Shown: piece after piece, positions 55,131 through 64,000 of the stretch
Layout: every line of letters begins with the position of its first letter
How positions within the stretch are numbered: position 1 is the stretch's first letter
NCBI RefSeq assembly: GCF_012926615.1
Contig: NZ_JABBNU010000005.1
Span: 186,001-250,000 of the forward strand
Direction of reading: 5' to 3'
DNA: 64,000 nt
From: Marinigracilibium pacificum
GTDB taxonomy: Bacteria > Bacteroidota > Bacteroidia > Cytophagales > Cyclobacteriaceae
Position numbers and translations under genes: made by a program
The notes under the pieces: model-generated
The model's database searches: none
The model's input: the letters and a program-made list of their open reading frames with translations, nothing else
Told to the model about the DNA's origin: nothing

Positions 55131-56658
55131 ATTCAGGTGTATTTTCTTTTATTAATTTGCTCTTTTCCTCAGGAGTATATTTTCTAATCTTAATATTAAA
55201 CACCCCAAACAAAATAGTCATGATAGGACTAATTATATTAAAAAAGCAATATGGAGCATATATAAGGGTAGCTACACCCAATACTCCGGCCTGAGTCGCT
55301 CCACAAGTATTCCATGGGAACAATACGGAGGTAACAGTACCACTATCTTCTAAGGTACGACTTAATACTTCAGGCTTAAGGTCCTTATCTTTAAATGTCT
55401 TACGAAACATTCTTCCCGGTACAACAATAGCCATATATTGATCAGATGCGGTACCATTAAAGAATATACAAGTTGCAGCAGTACTAAAAATCAATGATCC
55501 CGTAGATTTTGCAAGTCTGATAATTTCATCTGCAATTCTTTTTAACAATCCTCCTGCTTCCATCATTCCACCAAAAATCATGGCACAAAGGATTAGCCAG
55601 ATAGTATTTAACATCCCTGCCATTCCACCTGTAGATAAAAGGTTACTTACCTTTTCATTTGCAGAGGTGATAGCAACATCTCCATACATACTTTTCATGA
55701 TAGCAGAAAAATATATAGCAAAAGAAGATTCGCTTACCAGAGCCTGAACTCCAGCTGCATCAAGACCACGAAGGTCGGTTAAAATAGATTTACCTAATTC
55801 AAATACCTGCTCATTTTGAAAAATCAGTGCGAAAATCGCTCCCATCAAGGTTCCTATCAATAATGCCGGTAATGCTTCAACTTTCTTTATTATCAATAAT
55901 ATTACAGTTACTGGCACAAGAAAAAGCCACCCATTAATATTAAACTGCGCTTTTATTGCATCCTGAACGGCAACTACCTCATCCATACTTCCATTTGCCT
56001 CTATATTCAACCCAATAATTCCAAATATTACCAATGTTATCAATATACTTGGAACCGTAGTAAATGCCATATATTTAATGTGCGTGATAATATCTGTTCC
56101 TGCCATCGCAGGTGCAAGGTTTGTAGTATCAGACAAAGGAGACATCTTATCACCAAAATAAGCACCGGAAATAATCGCTCCACCAGTCAGCCCGATATCT
56201 ATCCCGAGAGTTTTACCAATACCTAATAACGCCACACCAATAGTAGCAATAGTAGACCAGCTAGAGCCAGTAGCCAATGATACAATCGCACTTACGATAC
56301 AAGATGCAACCAAAAAGTAGGAAGGCTTCATAATATCCAGACCATAATATACCATTGCAGGTACCACACCGCTGAGCATCCATGTTCCAGCTAAGGAACC
56401 GATAACCAAAAGTATCAGTATTGATCCCATAGCTGCGCTAATACTTTGTACGGTTTTATCTAAAATGGCATCCCATTTAACACCAAGATATAATGCAATA
56501 ATTGCTGCAAGGGCAGCAGAAAACAGTAATCCTATTTGATTCGCCCCGTCCAACGATGAATCACCAAACACCCTTACATTAAAAAATAAAATGGTTGTTA
56601 ATAAAATTACCGGGATAAGTGCCAGAAAAAAATGTGGTCGTTTAATTGTATTAGTCAT
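55111..56658 (-). CDS. NhaC family Na+/H+ antiporter
   Basis: The 515-residue membrane protein has about 11-12 hydrophobic segments and the NhaC family (Na+/H+ antiporter C-type) pattern: GTWMLSGVVPAMVYYG, SLATGSSWSTIATIGVAL, GAIISGAYFGDKMSPLSDTTNLA (each shortened to its recognisable core). The acidic residue in the DKMSPLSDTTN motif is the ion-binding part. It exchanges sodium or malate/lactate with protons. The gene follows a FAD oxidoreductase gene by 41 bases and overlaps the exonuclease. Confidence 0.92.
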   Translation of the reverse strand: MTNTIKRPHFFLALIPVILLTTILFFNVRVFGDSSLDGANQIGLLFSAALAAIIALYLGVKWDAILDKTVQSISAAMGSILILLVIGSLAGTWMLSGVVPAMVYYGLDIMKPSYFLVASCIVSAIVSLATGSSWSTIATIGVALLGIGKTLGIDIGLTGGAIISGAYFGDKMSPLSDTTNLAPAMAGTDIITHIKYMAFTTVPSILITLVIFGIIGLNIEANGSMDEVVAVQDAIKAQFNINGWLFLVPVTVILLIIKKVEALPALLIGTLMGAIFALIFQNEQVFELGKSILTDLRGLDAAGVQALVSESSFAIYFSAIMKSMYGDVAITSANEKVSNLLSTGGMAGMLNTIWLILCAMIFGGMMEAGGLLKRIADEIIRLAKSTGSLIFSTAATCIFFNGTASDQYMAIVVPGRMFRKTFKDKDLKPEVLSRTLEDSGTVTSVLFPWNTCGATQAGVLGVATLIYAPYCFFNIISPIMTILFGVFNIKIRKYTPEEKSKLIKENTPEYAQENN

Positions 56659-56699
56659 ATACTCAGATTGGTGTCTTTTATAAAAATCAATCTACGAAT

Positions 56700-57812
56700 T
56701 TAATTGTTAATTACTATTTCTGCTAATTTTTCTCCTAAACTACTTCCAATTGCTATCCCCATACCTCCTAATCTGACCGCAGTAAAGACGCCATCGCCCA
56801 CATTCTGGATAACCGGTTGCTTATTTGGACCAAACCCCATTATACCCGACCACTCATGATCTATTTCCACATCAACACCAGGTAAAATGACATTTTTTAA
56901 ATCATCAATTAACCTGTCTTTAATAAGTTGATTAGTTCCAAACTCAGTGGTTTCTTCTCCTATATAATCAAGATTTCTACCTCCACCAATCAAAACACGG
57001 TTTTCTATATTCCTGAAATAAAAGTAGCCTCGATCATAATGAAAAGTACCCTGAAATTTCAGATCTTCAATTGGCTTAGTTACCATCACAAATCCTCTTC
57101 CCGGCTTCATATCTACTTGAGGAAGTAATTTATTAACAAAAGCATTATTACATATCAATACTTTCTCAGCCCTAAACTGTATAGTTTCGGAATGATCAAA
57201 AGGCACTTGCACTTCAACTTCTACATGGTTGCCTCCTTTATTTAAACCAACAACATCTGCGCCAGTTATTATTTCAACATGCTTATTTTTAACATAATTA
57301 GATAATGACCTGATCATCAATCCGGGGTGAAGCTGCCCCTCCAACGGATTAGAAATAATGGTTTCAACCTTTTCAGCATTAAACCCGAAAATTTCCTTTA
57401 ACTCTTCATCTTCATGAAATACGTGCTTATGAAAAATCGGATGTAGCAGCTTATTTATTTCTTCAATTCTATTTAGACAATCATAGTCTTTAGTACTTAT
57501 CAGCTCATAACCACCATGCCCTTCATAGCCTATTTTTTCATCCCCCAGACGTTTCCTGAGCTTCTCAAGCCCCTTCCATCGGGTTTCGACTAAAGCAGCA
57601 GATTCCTCAGGAGAAATGGCATCTAAATCATCCAGAATTTCAGTCAGACTACCAAAACAAGCAAAACCTGCATTTTTAGTACTGGCACCGCTTGGCAATA
57701 CTCCCCTTTCCAGAACCTTAATTCTTAACTTAGGATTATTTTCAATGAGTGTCGCTGCGGCTGACAGTCCAGTGATTCCACCTCCAACTATGATAATATC
57801 TGCTTCAATCAT
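56700..57812 (-). CDS. FAD-dependent oxidoreductase of DAO family
   Basis: The 370-residue protein is a D-amino acid oxidase-like FAD enzyme, with the dinucleotide motif ADIIIVGGGITGLSAA at the N-terminus, SGASTKNAGFACFGS in the substrate domain, and FTAVRLGGMGIAIGSSLG near the C-terminus (shortened). It is similar to glycine oxidase or gamma-glutamylputrescine oxidase-like proteins; the substrate is not known. ATG 57812 is preferred because it sits five residues before the beta-1 strand; a start at 57839 is possible. It opens the antiporter-exonuclease transcript. Confidence 0.88.
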   Translation of the reverse strand: MIEADIIIVGGGITGLSAAATLIENNPKLRIKVLERGVLPSGASTKNAGFACFGSLTEILDDLDAISPEESAALVETRWKGLEKLRKRLGDEKIGYEGHGGYELISTKDYDCLNRIEEINKLLHPIFHKHVFHEDEELKEIFGFNAEKVETIISNPLEGQLHPGLMIRSLSNYVKNKHVEIITGADVVGLNKGGNHVEVEVQVPFDHSETIQFRAEKVLICNNAFVNKLLPQVDMKPGRGFVMVTKPIEDLKFQGTFHYDRGYFYFRNIENRVLIGGGRNLDYIGEETTEFGTNQLIKDRLIDDLKNVILPGVDVEIDHEWSGIMGFGPNKQPVIQNVGDGVFTAVRLGGMGIAIGSSLGEKLAEIVINN

Positions 57813-57892
57813 CGCAGACTTTTCCCAAAAGCTTAGCATGTATTTTTATTATTTATGTATCTTTCGGATTACTAATAACCAAATAAATTAAT

Positions 57893-58399
57893 ATGTTATC
57901 TCAAGACGAATTGTTCGAAAAAGCTAAATCTTCAAATATATACCGGAAATTACTAAATACTGTTTTATATAAAATGGTTCCGTTTAATAAACCTCATCAA
58001 TTTGAGATTTTTAAAATTGAAGATGACTCAATAACGGTAAAGTTACCATATATAAAAAGAAATTTTAACCATATTAAAGGAGTTCATGCTTGTGCACTTG
58101 CAACAGTGAGTGAATATTCAAGTGGAGCACTTCTATTGAGAAAGCTTGGGAAAAATTACCGGATAATTCTTCAAAAGCTTGAAATGGAATATCACTATCA
58201 GGGAAAAACTGATTGTTATGCTACTTTTATGGCTAATGAATCCTGGTTAGAAGAAAATATTTTCTCTCCTTTAACCAAAGAAGAGAAAATTGTTGTTCCT
58301 TGTATCGTTAAGACTTATGATAAAGACAATAACCTTATCAGTACCGGAACTGTTAATTGGCAGATTAAGTCATGGGAAAAAGTAAAAACCAAAGCTTAA
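57893..58399 (+). CDS. DUF4442 hotdog-fold protein
   Basis: The 168-residue protein has a DUF4442/PaaI-like hotdog domain, with VKLPYIKRNFNHIKGVHACALAT containing the helix and a conserved His, and TATVSEYSSGALLLR-like segment after it (the sequence shows ATVSEYSSG). Members are acyl-CoA thioesterase-like, but the function of this one is not known. It is followed after ten bases by the Mpo1-like gene. A one-mismatch box TATCTTTC lies upstream. Confidence 0.85.
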   Translation: MLSQDELFEKAKSSNIYRKLLNTVLYKMVPFNKPHQFEIFKIEDDSITVKLPYIKRNFNHIKGVHACALATVSEYSSGALLLRKLGKNYRIILQKLEMEYHYQGKTDCYATFMANESWLEENIFSPLTKEEKIVVPCIVKTYDKDNNLISTGTVNWQIKSWEKVKTKA

Positions 58400-58409
58400 C
58401 TCAAAGAAT

Positions 58410-58892
58410 ATGAGAAAAATAGAGCAACTTTTGTCAGAGTACGGTGAAAGCCATAAAAATCATACTAACAAAACTATTCATTGGATTTGTGTACCAACAA
58501 TTTTCTTTAGCATAGTCGGATTAATCTGGAGTATTCCAAAAGGTCCTTTAGGCTCCATAAATTTAGGAGATTTCACACCCTATGTAAACTGGGCCACTAT
58601 TACTCTAATCCTTGTATCTATTTATTACTTTTCCTTATCATTCAAATTAGCATTAGGAATGCTGGTATTTGGAGTTATCTGCCTTTATTTATGCCAACTA
58701 TTAGATACAACCCTCCCTTTTCCTCTTTGGATATTTTGTATCGGAATATTCATTATTGCATGGATTGGTCAATTTATTGGCCATAATATTGAAGGTAAAA
58801 AGCCTTCTTTCCTGAAAGATGTACAATTTTTATTAATCGGACCGGCATGGTTAATGCATTTCATTTTTAACAAATTGAAGATAAATTATTAA
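58410..58892 (+). CDS. Mpo1/DUF962 family membrane protein
   Basis: This 160-residue protein has four hydrophobic segments and the DUF962/Mpo1 family pattern: SEYGESHKNHTNKTIHWICVP, with conserved His residues in the first helix, and GQFIGHNIEGKKPSFLKDVQFLLIGP later. The yeast Mpo1 member oxidises 2-hydroxy fatty acids using Fe2+ bound by His residues. A similar fatty acid role here is a family-based inference. It is translationally close to the hotdog protein. Confidence 0.92.
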   Translation: MRKIEQLLSEYGESHKNHTNKTIHWICVPTIFFSIVGLIWSIPKGPLGSINLGDFTPYVNWATITLILVSIYYFSLSFKLALGMLVFGVICLYLCQLLDTTLPFPLWIFCIGIFIIAWIGQFIGHNIEGKKPSFLKDVQFLLIGPAWLMHFIFNKLKINY

Positions 58893-58957
58893 ATTTCTTT
58901 TATGTTGATGCAACCATTTATGGAGCTTCTTCATCTTTGAAATAAAATTATTAGAAA

Positions 58958-59650
58958 ATGAAAAATCCGATACTAACTTCATTGATCATCTTTCTTGCAG
59001 CTACATTAGGGATTAACGCCCAAAGCATACAAAACCCGGATGATTTTGACCAGATTTCTATATCTGTTCCAGCTACTGTTTACTTAAGCATTGGATCTAC
59101 CAGCATTCGATTTGAGGGAGACTCTGATGATATTGAAGAACTAGAAACCGAAATTAAAGGAGGCAAACTAGACATAAGGAAAAGAAACAATAAGTCATGG
59201 GGCTGGTCAAGTAGTGATGACATTAAAATATATATTAGTACTCCACAAGTAAATGATATATCCTTATCAGGTTCAGGTACCATAGAAGGAAAATCAAAAT
59301 TCAAATCTTCATCAATGAAAATTTCATTAAGCGGCTCTGGAGATATCAATCTTGATGTTGATGCAGATGAATTAAAAGTGTATTTAACAGGTAGTGGCGA
59401 TATTAACCTGAAAGGTTCAGGAAACGATGCTTCGGCAATGGTTACTGGCTCAGGTGATATTGACATGAAAAACTGTGAAGTAAAAAATATGGATGCCAAG
59501 GTAACTGGAAGTGGTGACCTTCTGGTATATGTTACTCAATCTCTAAATAGCAGTATTATGGGTAGTGGTGATATTGGCTATAAAGGTAATCCTGACAAAG
59601 TAAATAATAACACCATGGGTAGTGGTGACCTTGAAAAGATTAATGATTGA
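58958..59650 (+). CDS. GIN domain (DUF2807) secreted beta-helical protein
   Basis: The 230-residue protein has a signal peptide ending at GINAQ and a head GIN (DUF2807) domain. The body shows repeated rungs with GSGDI or GSGDL, six clear copies plus a GSGT and a KGSGN copy, as expected for a right-handed beta-helix. It is probably periplasmic or surface-attached. Function unknown. A CATCTTTG (one mismatch from TAnnTTTG) lies about 20 bases upstream. The gene is followed by a hairpin terminator. Confidence 0.9.
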   Translation: MKNPILTSLIIFLAATLGINAQSIQNPDDFDQISISVPATVYLSIGSTSIRFEGDSDDIEELETEIKGGKLDIRKRNNKSWGWSSSDDIKIYISTPQVNDISLSGSGTIEGKSKFKSSSMKISLSGSGDINLDVDADELKVYLTGSGDINLKGSGNDASAMVTGSGDIDMKNCEVKNMDAKVTGSGDLLVYVTQSLNSSIMGSGDIGYKGNPDKVNNNTMGSGDLEKIND

Positions 59651-59677
59651 TCAAGTTGCTTATATAAAGTAATAAAT

Positions 59678-59705
59678 AAGGGCCTCTCAGGCCCTTTTCT
59701 TTTTA
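59678..59705 (+). terminator. Hairpin terminator after GIN-domain gene
   Basis: AAGGGCCT / AGGCCCTT with a three-base loop, followed by TTCTTTTT. Confidence 0.85.
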
Positions 59706-59734
59706 ATAAAACTTTAATTTTTGATTCAGGTCTG

Positions 59735-59742
59735 TATCTTTG
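59735..59742 (+). promoter_or_regulatory. TATCTTTG box just before lipid kinase gene
   Basis: Exact TAnnTTTG match with six bases before the ATG at 59749, as before waaA. The nearest TTG is only 11 bases upstream, too close for a normal -33 element. Confidence 0.45.
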
Positions 59743-59748
59743 CCAAGC

Positions 59749-60642
59749 ATGAATAGTACCTGGATCATATTAAACCCCAACGCAGGCACAAATGATAAAA
59801 GCCTGATACCTGATATTGAATCAAAAGCAAAACAGATCAGAACATCTGCAGGTCAGAACCTTTTTAAAACCCAATATGCTGGTCACGCTTCTGAAATAAC
59901 AAGAAAAGCAATAAAACAAGGAGTACAAAAAATAATTGCTGTTGGTGGAGATGGAACTGTAAATGAAATAGCAAAAGAACTTGTTCATACTAAAACTGCC
60001 CTGGCTATTATACCGGCAGGTTCTGGTAATGGACTTGCCAGACAGCTATATATACCAATGAATAGATCCAGAGCATGGGATGCTGCAGTTAACAATACTC
60101 CGGTTGCTATTGATAGCCTTGAAATTAATGGTAAAGCTTTCTTCTGCACTGCAGGTTTTGGGTTTGATGCATTTGTAACTCATGAGTTCCACAATATGCC
60201 TGAAAGAGGTTTCATGAGCTATGCAAAAGCTTCAATGGGATCATATTTTAATTTCCCGGATCAATCTTTTGAAATCCTATCACAAGGTAAAGAGTTGATA
60301 AATACAAAAGCCATTGGAATTACAATTGCAAATGCCGGGCAATATGGTAACAATGCTTGGATAAGCCCACTATCAGATATTACTGATGGAAAAGCAGAAT
60401 TGGTAATCTTAAAAAAATTACCTTCATATCTGCTCCCTGGATTTCTTTACAAACTATTTCAGAAGAAACTTTCGAAAGACAGGTACTATCAAACTATAGA
60501 TATGCCAAAAACTTTTACAATTAAAACTACATGTGACTATATGCACATTGATGGTGAAGTAGTAAAAGTTCCGGAAGGAGAAAACCAGTATAGAGTAAAG
60601 ATTCTACCAAAATCACTAAACATTATTCCGGGAAAAAATTAA
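59749..60642 (+). CDS. Diacylglycerol kinase family lipid kinase
   Basis: The 297-residue protein is a YegS/BmrU-type lipid kinase. It begins with WIILNPNAG and has the phosphate-binding motif AVGGDGTVNEIAKEL, followed by IIPAGSGNGLARQL and GFGFDAFVTH. Its substrate may be diacylglycerol, sphingosine-like base or another lipid. The ATG at 59749 is preferred over a TTG at 59740, which lies in the TATCTTTG box. The next gene begins 19 bases later. Confidence 0.93.
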   Translation: MNSTWIILNPNAGTNDKSLIPDIESKAKQIRTSAGQNLFKTQYAGHASEITRKAIKQGVQKIIAVGGDGTVNEIAKELVHTKTALAIIPAGSGNGLARQLYIPMNRSRAWDAAVNNTPVAIDSLEINGKAFFCTAGFGFDAFVTHEFHNMPERGFMSYAKASMGSYFNFPDQSFEILSQGKELINTKAIGITIANAGQYGNNAWISPLSDITDGKAELVILKKLPSYLLPGFLYKLFQKKLSKDRYYQTIDMPKTFTIKTTCDYMHIDGEVVKVPEGENQYRVKILPKSLNIIPGKN

Positions 60643-60661
60643 TTTCATACAAAAACCTGTT

Positions 60662-61123
60662 ATGAAAACAATTCTATCAACTCTATTTATATTTTGCTTT
60701 TGCATTTCATATTCACCTGCACAGGATAATGCTGTATTAAAGTATGATTCATTATCTGTCGAATCGCTGGATGCTGATGCCTATGGGATGAAAAAATATG
60801 TTATGGCCTTCCTAAAAAAAGGTCCAAATAGAAACCAACCAGAAAAAGAAGCTGCTGAACTTCAAAATGCTCATATGGCTAATATTAGGAGAATGGCTGA
60901 AGAGGGTGATCTTGTTTTAGCTGGGCCGTTTATTGATGGCGGAGATATTCAGGGTATTTATGTTTTTAATGTGGAAACAATAGAGGAGGCTCGGAAATTA
61001 ACTGAAACGGACCCGGCAATTAAGGCCGGAAGACTGGTTATGGAACTCCATCCCTGGTATGGAACTGCAGCTTTAATGAAGATTAATGAAATACATGGAA
61101 TTATTAAAAAGAAAGACTTTTAG
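60662..61123 (+). CDS. Secreted YCII-domain protein
   Basis: This 153-residue protein has a signal peptide ending at SPAQ and a YciI-related domain: FLKKGPNRNQP, LQNAHMANIRRMAEEGDLVLAGPFIDGGDIQGIYVF (shortened), and ending in ELHPWYGTAAL. Secretion is unusual for YciI proteins but common in Bacteroidota homologues. Function unknown. It lies just downstream of the lipid kinase and ends near a bidirectional terminator. Confidence 0.88.
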   Translation: MKTILSTLFIFCFCISYSPAQDNAVLKYDSLSVESLDADAYGMKKYVMAFLKKGPNRNQPEKEAAELQNAHMANIRRMAEEGDLVLAGPFIDGGDIQGIYVFNVETIEEARKLTETDPAIKAGRLVMELHPWYGTAALMKINEIHGIIKKKDF

Positions 61124-61156
61124 GAATTTTAACTAAATATTAAAACATCGAAGAAT

Positions 61157-61186
61157 AAAAAAAAGAGGCCGCAGCCTCTTTTTTTA
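61157..61186. terminator. Bidirectional hairpin terminator before pyruvate carboxylase gene
   Basis: AAAAAAAAGAGGC / GCCTCTTTTTTT with a four-base loop, between the YCII-domain gene and the convergent pyruvate carboxylase gene. Confidence 0.9.
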
Positions 61187-61192
61187 TTATGA

Positions 61193-64000
61193 TTATTTCA
61201 ATTCTACAACGAGATCATCTTGTTGAACCATTGCTCCGGGCTGCAGATAAACTCCACCAACTTCACCAGCTTTTGGGGCAGTTACATTAGATTCCATTTT
61301 CATTGCCTCAATTACAAATAAAATTTGTCCTTCTTTGACTTTATCTCCTTTTTTAACCTTAATATCGGCTAACCTACCTTGTAATGGAGCTCCAACATCA
61401 CCTTCCTTTTCTATCTTTTTATTCACCACAACTTGTGATTTCACACTATTATCGCGAATCAAGATACGTCGGCTTTGCCCATTAAGCTCAAAACTCACAG
61501 TTCTCATTCCCTTTTCATCAGGCTCAGATATATATAGAAGATTAACAATTAGGGTTTTACCTCTACCTATGGTAACTAAAATTTCTTCTCCAACTTTCAT
61601 TCCATAAAAGAATGCGGTCGAAGGAAGATAATCTACATTACCATATACTTCTTTGAATACATGGTAATCCCTATACACCTTAGGATATAATTTGTAAGAC
61701 AAGAATTCTTTGAAGGTTACACTTTCACCAAACTCCTTTTTGAATTCCTTAAATTCCTTATCAAAATCAATCGGTTCAAGATGTGCATTAGGACGATCAT
61801 GGAATGGCTTCTCTCCTTTTAAAACAATTTTGCTTAATGCTTCCGGAAATCCACCATGAGGTTGTCCCAAATCTCCTTTAAAAAAAGAAACAACAGAATC
61901 AGGGAATGACAAACCTGCTCCTTTTTCAAGAACATCTGCCGGAGTCAAATTATTCGAAGTCATGAAAAGAGCCATATCACCCACAACTTTAGATGAAGGT
62001 GTTACCTTTACTATGTCTCCAAACATTTTGTTTACCTCTGCATAATTCTTCTTTATTTTCTCAAATTTGTCTTCCAGACCAAGCCCTCTTGCTTGTGGAC
62101 GCAAATTAGAATACTGACCTCCCGGAATCTCATTTTCATAAACCTCAGCTGTACCTGCCTTCAATCCTGATTCAAAAGGATAATAATACTCTCTTACTTC
62201 CTCCCAATATCTGGAATATGCATTCAGACTTTCAAGATCAAAACTTTGAGATCTTTCGTGGCCTTCAAGTGCTGCAACTAAAGAGTTGAAATTAGGTTGT
62301 GAAGTAAGACCACTCATTGAACTTAAAGCAACATCAACAACATCAACACCACACTCGATAGCTTTTAAATAAGTCGAAGATTGAATTGATGAAGTATCGT
62401 GTGTATGTAAATGAATCGGCATGTCCACTGCATCTTTCAATGCCGGAATTAATTTTTCAGCAGCAAAAGGCTTAAGCAGTCCGGCCATATCTTTAATTGC
62501 AAGAATATGCGCTCCACAATCCTCAAGCTTCTTTGCCATATCGACATAATATTGAAGATTGTATTTACTATCCGGAACCATGATATCGCCAGTATAGCAA
62601 ATTGCAGCTTCAGCCAAAGAATTTGTTCTTTCAACAACAGCTTTGATACTGGTTTGCATATTCTCAACCCAGTTTAGTGAATCGAATATCCTGAATATAT
62701 CAATACCTGTCTCAGCAGATTCTTCAATAAACTTAACTATAAGATTATCCGGATAGGCTTTATATCCTACACCATTAGATCCTCTAAGCAACATTTGCAG
62801 CAAGATATTAGGCATTGCCTCTCTTAGCAAACGTAATCTTTCCCAAGGATCTTCCTTTAAAAATCTATAAGCAACATCAAAGGTAGCTCCACCCCAAACT
62901 TCCATTGAGAAAACATTTGGGTGATTTTTTGCAAACCCCTCCGCAACCTTCATCATATCATGAGTCCTGAATCGGGTTGCTAAAAGTGACTGGTGAGCAT
63001 CTCTAAATGTTGTATCAGTATACTTTATTTCCTTTTCATTTCTTAACCACTCTATAAATTTCTCTCTACCTAATTCAGTCAGCTTATCTTTGCTTCCTGC
63101 CGGATGAGAGGCAAATTTTGGATATTCAGGAACTTTTGGAGTTACAAAAGTCTTTGATCTATCTACATATTTTACATCAGGATTACCATTTATAGTAGCG
63201 TCTGCCAGATATGACAACATCTTTGTACCTCTGTCAAACTTTATTCCGATATCAAATAATTCAGGATGATCCTCAATAAACTTCACTGTAGCTTTTCCAG
63301 TGTAGAATATTTCATGTCTAATTACATTTTCAAGGAATCCGATATTAGTTTTTACTCCCCTGATCCTGAATTCCCGAAGCGCCCTATCCAGACGTTGAGC
63401 CGTTCCTTTCAAGGTTCTTCCACTTGCTGAAATCTTAACAAGCATACTATCGAAGAAAGGAGATACTTTTACTCCGGTATAACAGTTACCAGCATCTAAC
63501 CTGATACCATACCCACCAGCACTTCTGTAGGCTATGATTGTACCATAATTAGGCTTAAAATTATTAGCTGGATCTTCAGTTGTAACCCTACACTGTATAG
63601 CATACCCCTCGCATTTAACATCATCCTGACTCCTTATATAAATTCTTGGATCAGCCAAAGCATACCCTCTGGCAATCTGGATCTGAGACCTGACTATATC
63701 AATCTGGGTTATTTCTTCAGTAATTGTATGCTCTACCTGGATACGAGGATTTACTTCGATAAAATAAATATTCTCATCTGCATCAACTAGAAACTCGACA
63801 GTACCAACATTATTATAATTTACATTCTTAGCTAATGCTAATGCATATTGATAAAGCTTGTCTTTAGTTTCTTGTTTTATACTAACACATGGAGCAACTT
63901 CAACTACCTTTTGAAAACGTCTTTGAACGGAACAATCCCTTTCATACAAATGAACAGTATTTCCGTAATTATCAGCCATTATCTGCACTTCAATGTGCTT
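61193..64000 (-). CDS. pyc: Pyruvate carboxylase (partial, N-terminus beyond window)
   Basis: The frame is open through the right edge (first codons visible encode KHIEVQ, the typical ATP-grasp block), so about 935 C-terminal residues of an expected 1150 are present. It contains the end of the biotin carboxylase domain (FIEVNPRIQVEHTITEEI), the carboxyltransferase domain with the RDAHQSLLATR motif and metal-binding His in HLHTHDTS, and the biotinyl domain with VIEAMKMESNV, the biotinylated Lys. It converts pyruvate to oxaloacetate (EC 6.4.1.1), supplying gluconeogenesis and the TCA cycle. The start codon is not in the window. Confidence 0.97.
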   Translation of the reverse strand, partial: KHIEVQIMADNYGNTVHLYERDCSVQRRFQKVVEVAPCVSIKQETKDKLYQYALALAKNVNYNNVGTVEFLVDADENIYFIEVNPRIQVEHTITEEITQIDIVRSQIQIARGYALADPRIYIRSQDDVKCEGYAIQCRVTTEDPANNFKPNYGTIIAYRSAGGYGIRLDAGNCYTGVKVSPFFDSMLVKISASGRTLKGTAQRLDRALREFRIRGVKTNIGFLENVIRHEIFYTGKATVKFIEDHPELFDIGIKFDRGTKMLSYLADATINGNPDVKYVDRSKTFVTPKVPEYPKFASHPAGSKDKLTELGREKFIEWLRNEKEIKYTDTTFRDAHQSLLATRFRTHDMMKVAEGFAKNHPNVFSMEVWGGATFDVAYRFLKEDPWERLRLLREAMPNILLQMLLRGSNGVGYKAYPDNLIVKFIEESAETGIDIFRIFDSLNWVENMQTSIKAVVERTNSLAEAAICYTGDIMVPDSKYNLQYYVDMAKKLEDCGAHILAIKDMAGLLKPFAAEKLIPALKDAVDMPIHLHTHDTSSIQSSTYLKAIECGVDVVDVALSSMSGLTSQPNFNSLVAALEGHERSQSFDLESLNAYSRYWEEVREYYYPFESGLKAGTAEVYENEIPGGQYSNLRPQARGLGLEDKFEKIKKNYAEVNKMFGDIVKVTPSSKVVGDMALFMTSNNLTPADVLEKGAGLSFPDSVVSFFKGDLGQPHGGFPEALSKIVLKGEKPFHDRPNAHLEPIDFDKEFKEFKKEFGESVTFKEFLSYKLYPKVYRDYHVFKEVYGNVDYLPSTAFFYGMKVGEEILVTIGRGKTLIVNLLYISEPDEKGMRTVSFELNGQSRRILIRDNSVKSQVVVNKKIEKEGDVGAPLQGRLADIKVKKGDKVKEGQILFVIEAMKMESNVTAPKAGEVGGVYLQPGAMVQQDDLVVELK

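Noticed and set aside
1-64000. tRNA, rRNA, CRISPR arrays, IS elements or prophage genes
   Set aside because: No cloverleaf-type sequence, direct repeat array, transposase or phage structural gene was recognised on reading both strands. This was done by eye, so a short tRNA could be missed.

Overview
The window looks like a contiguous piece of chromosome from a member of the Bacteroidota, most likely order Cytophagales (inferred from gene content, not from a marker search). Support: an AT-rich sequence, promoter-like TAnnTTTG boxes, a fused lpxC-fabZ gene, type IX secretion (T9SS) genes (porX, porT and a PorE-like OmpA protein), and families typical of the phylum (DUF4296, DUF5606-like, GIN-domain proteins, SiaB/SiaC). 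No rRNA, tRNA, CRISPR array, insertion sequence or prophage was seen. No stretch longer than 300 bases lacks a gene. Both edge genes are cut: a GAF sensor at the left and pyruvate carboxylase at the right.

Layout. 1-9.6 kb: partial membrane GAF sensor, DinB-like protein, valS, fumarylacetoacetase with a flavin reductase and a HAD phosphatase, a small membrane protein, alanine dehydrogenase and tsaE. 9.6-16.4 kb: porX, then an HD phosphohydrolase followed by the lipid A genes lpxD, lpxC-fabZ and lpxA, and an orphan ABC ATPase. 16.4-23.8 kb: a small lipoprotein, mutS2, a DUF4296 lipoprotein, a DUF58/VWA (Bat-like) operon, a YggS PLP protein and a DUF423 protein. 23.9-35.4 kb: a signalling locus of CheR, CheB, a membrane GAF protein, a 1140-residue SiaA-like PP2C phosphatase receptor, SiaB kinase, SiaC phosphoprotein, a large ABCG-type transporter with TerB-like and FHA-like N-terminal regions, a lipoprotein and a secreted protein. 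35.4-40 kb: ubiE-porT-SDR operon and a PorE-like protein. 40-49.9 kb: engB, a DUF5606-like protein, fbp, aspartate kinase, fructosamine kinase, low-molecular-weight phosphatase, a peroxide-defence group (tpx, fur/perR-like, peroxiredoxin), waaA and rsgA. 49.9-53 kb: a three-gene surface glycan cassette (FemAB/GNAT-like, flippase, GT2). 53-64 kb: housekeeping and metabolic genes ending in pyruvate carboxylase.

The most interesting region is 23.9-35.4 kb. It carries the three parts of a SiaABC-type partner switch (phosphatase, kinase, phosphoprotein with Thr at position 68) but no diguanylate cyclase. In place of SiaD there is an ABC transporter, and upstream lie a chemotaxis-type methyltransferase and methylesterase without any chemoreceptor, CheA or CheW. 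This suggests, as inference, an adaptation-type signalling system that controls a membrane transporter.

Most genes sit in tight operons with 4-20 base overlaps. Several convergent gene pairs have abutting or overlapping stop codons with no hairpin between them, while others end in strong hairpin terminators. Several start codons lie only 3-6 bases behind an exact TAnnTTTG box, suggesting leaderless or very short-leader messages.
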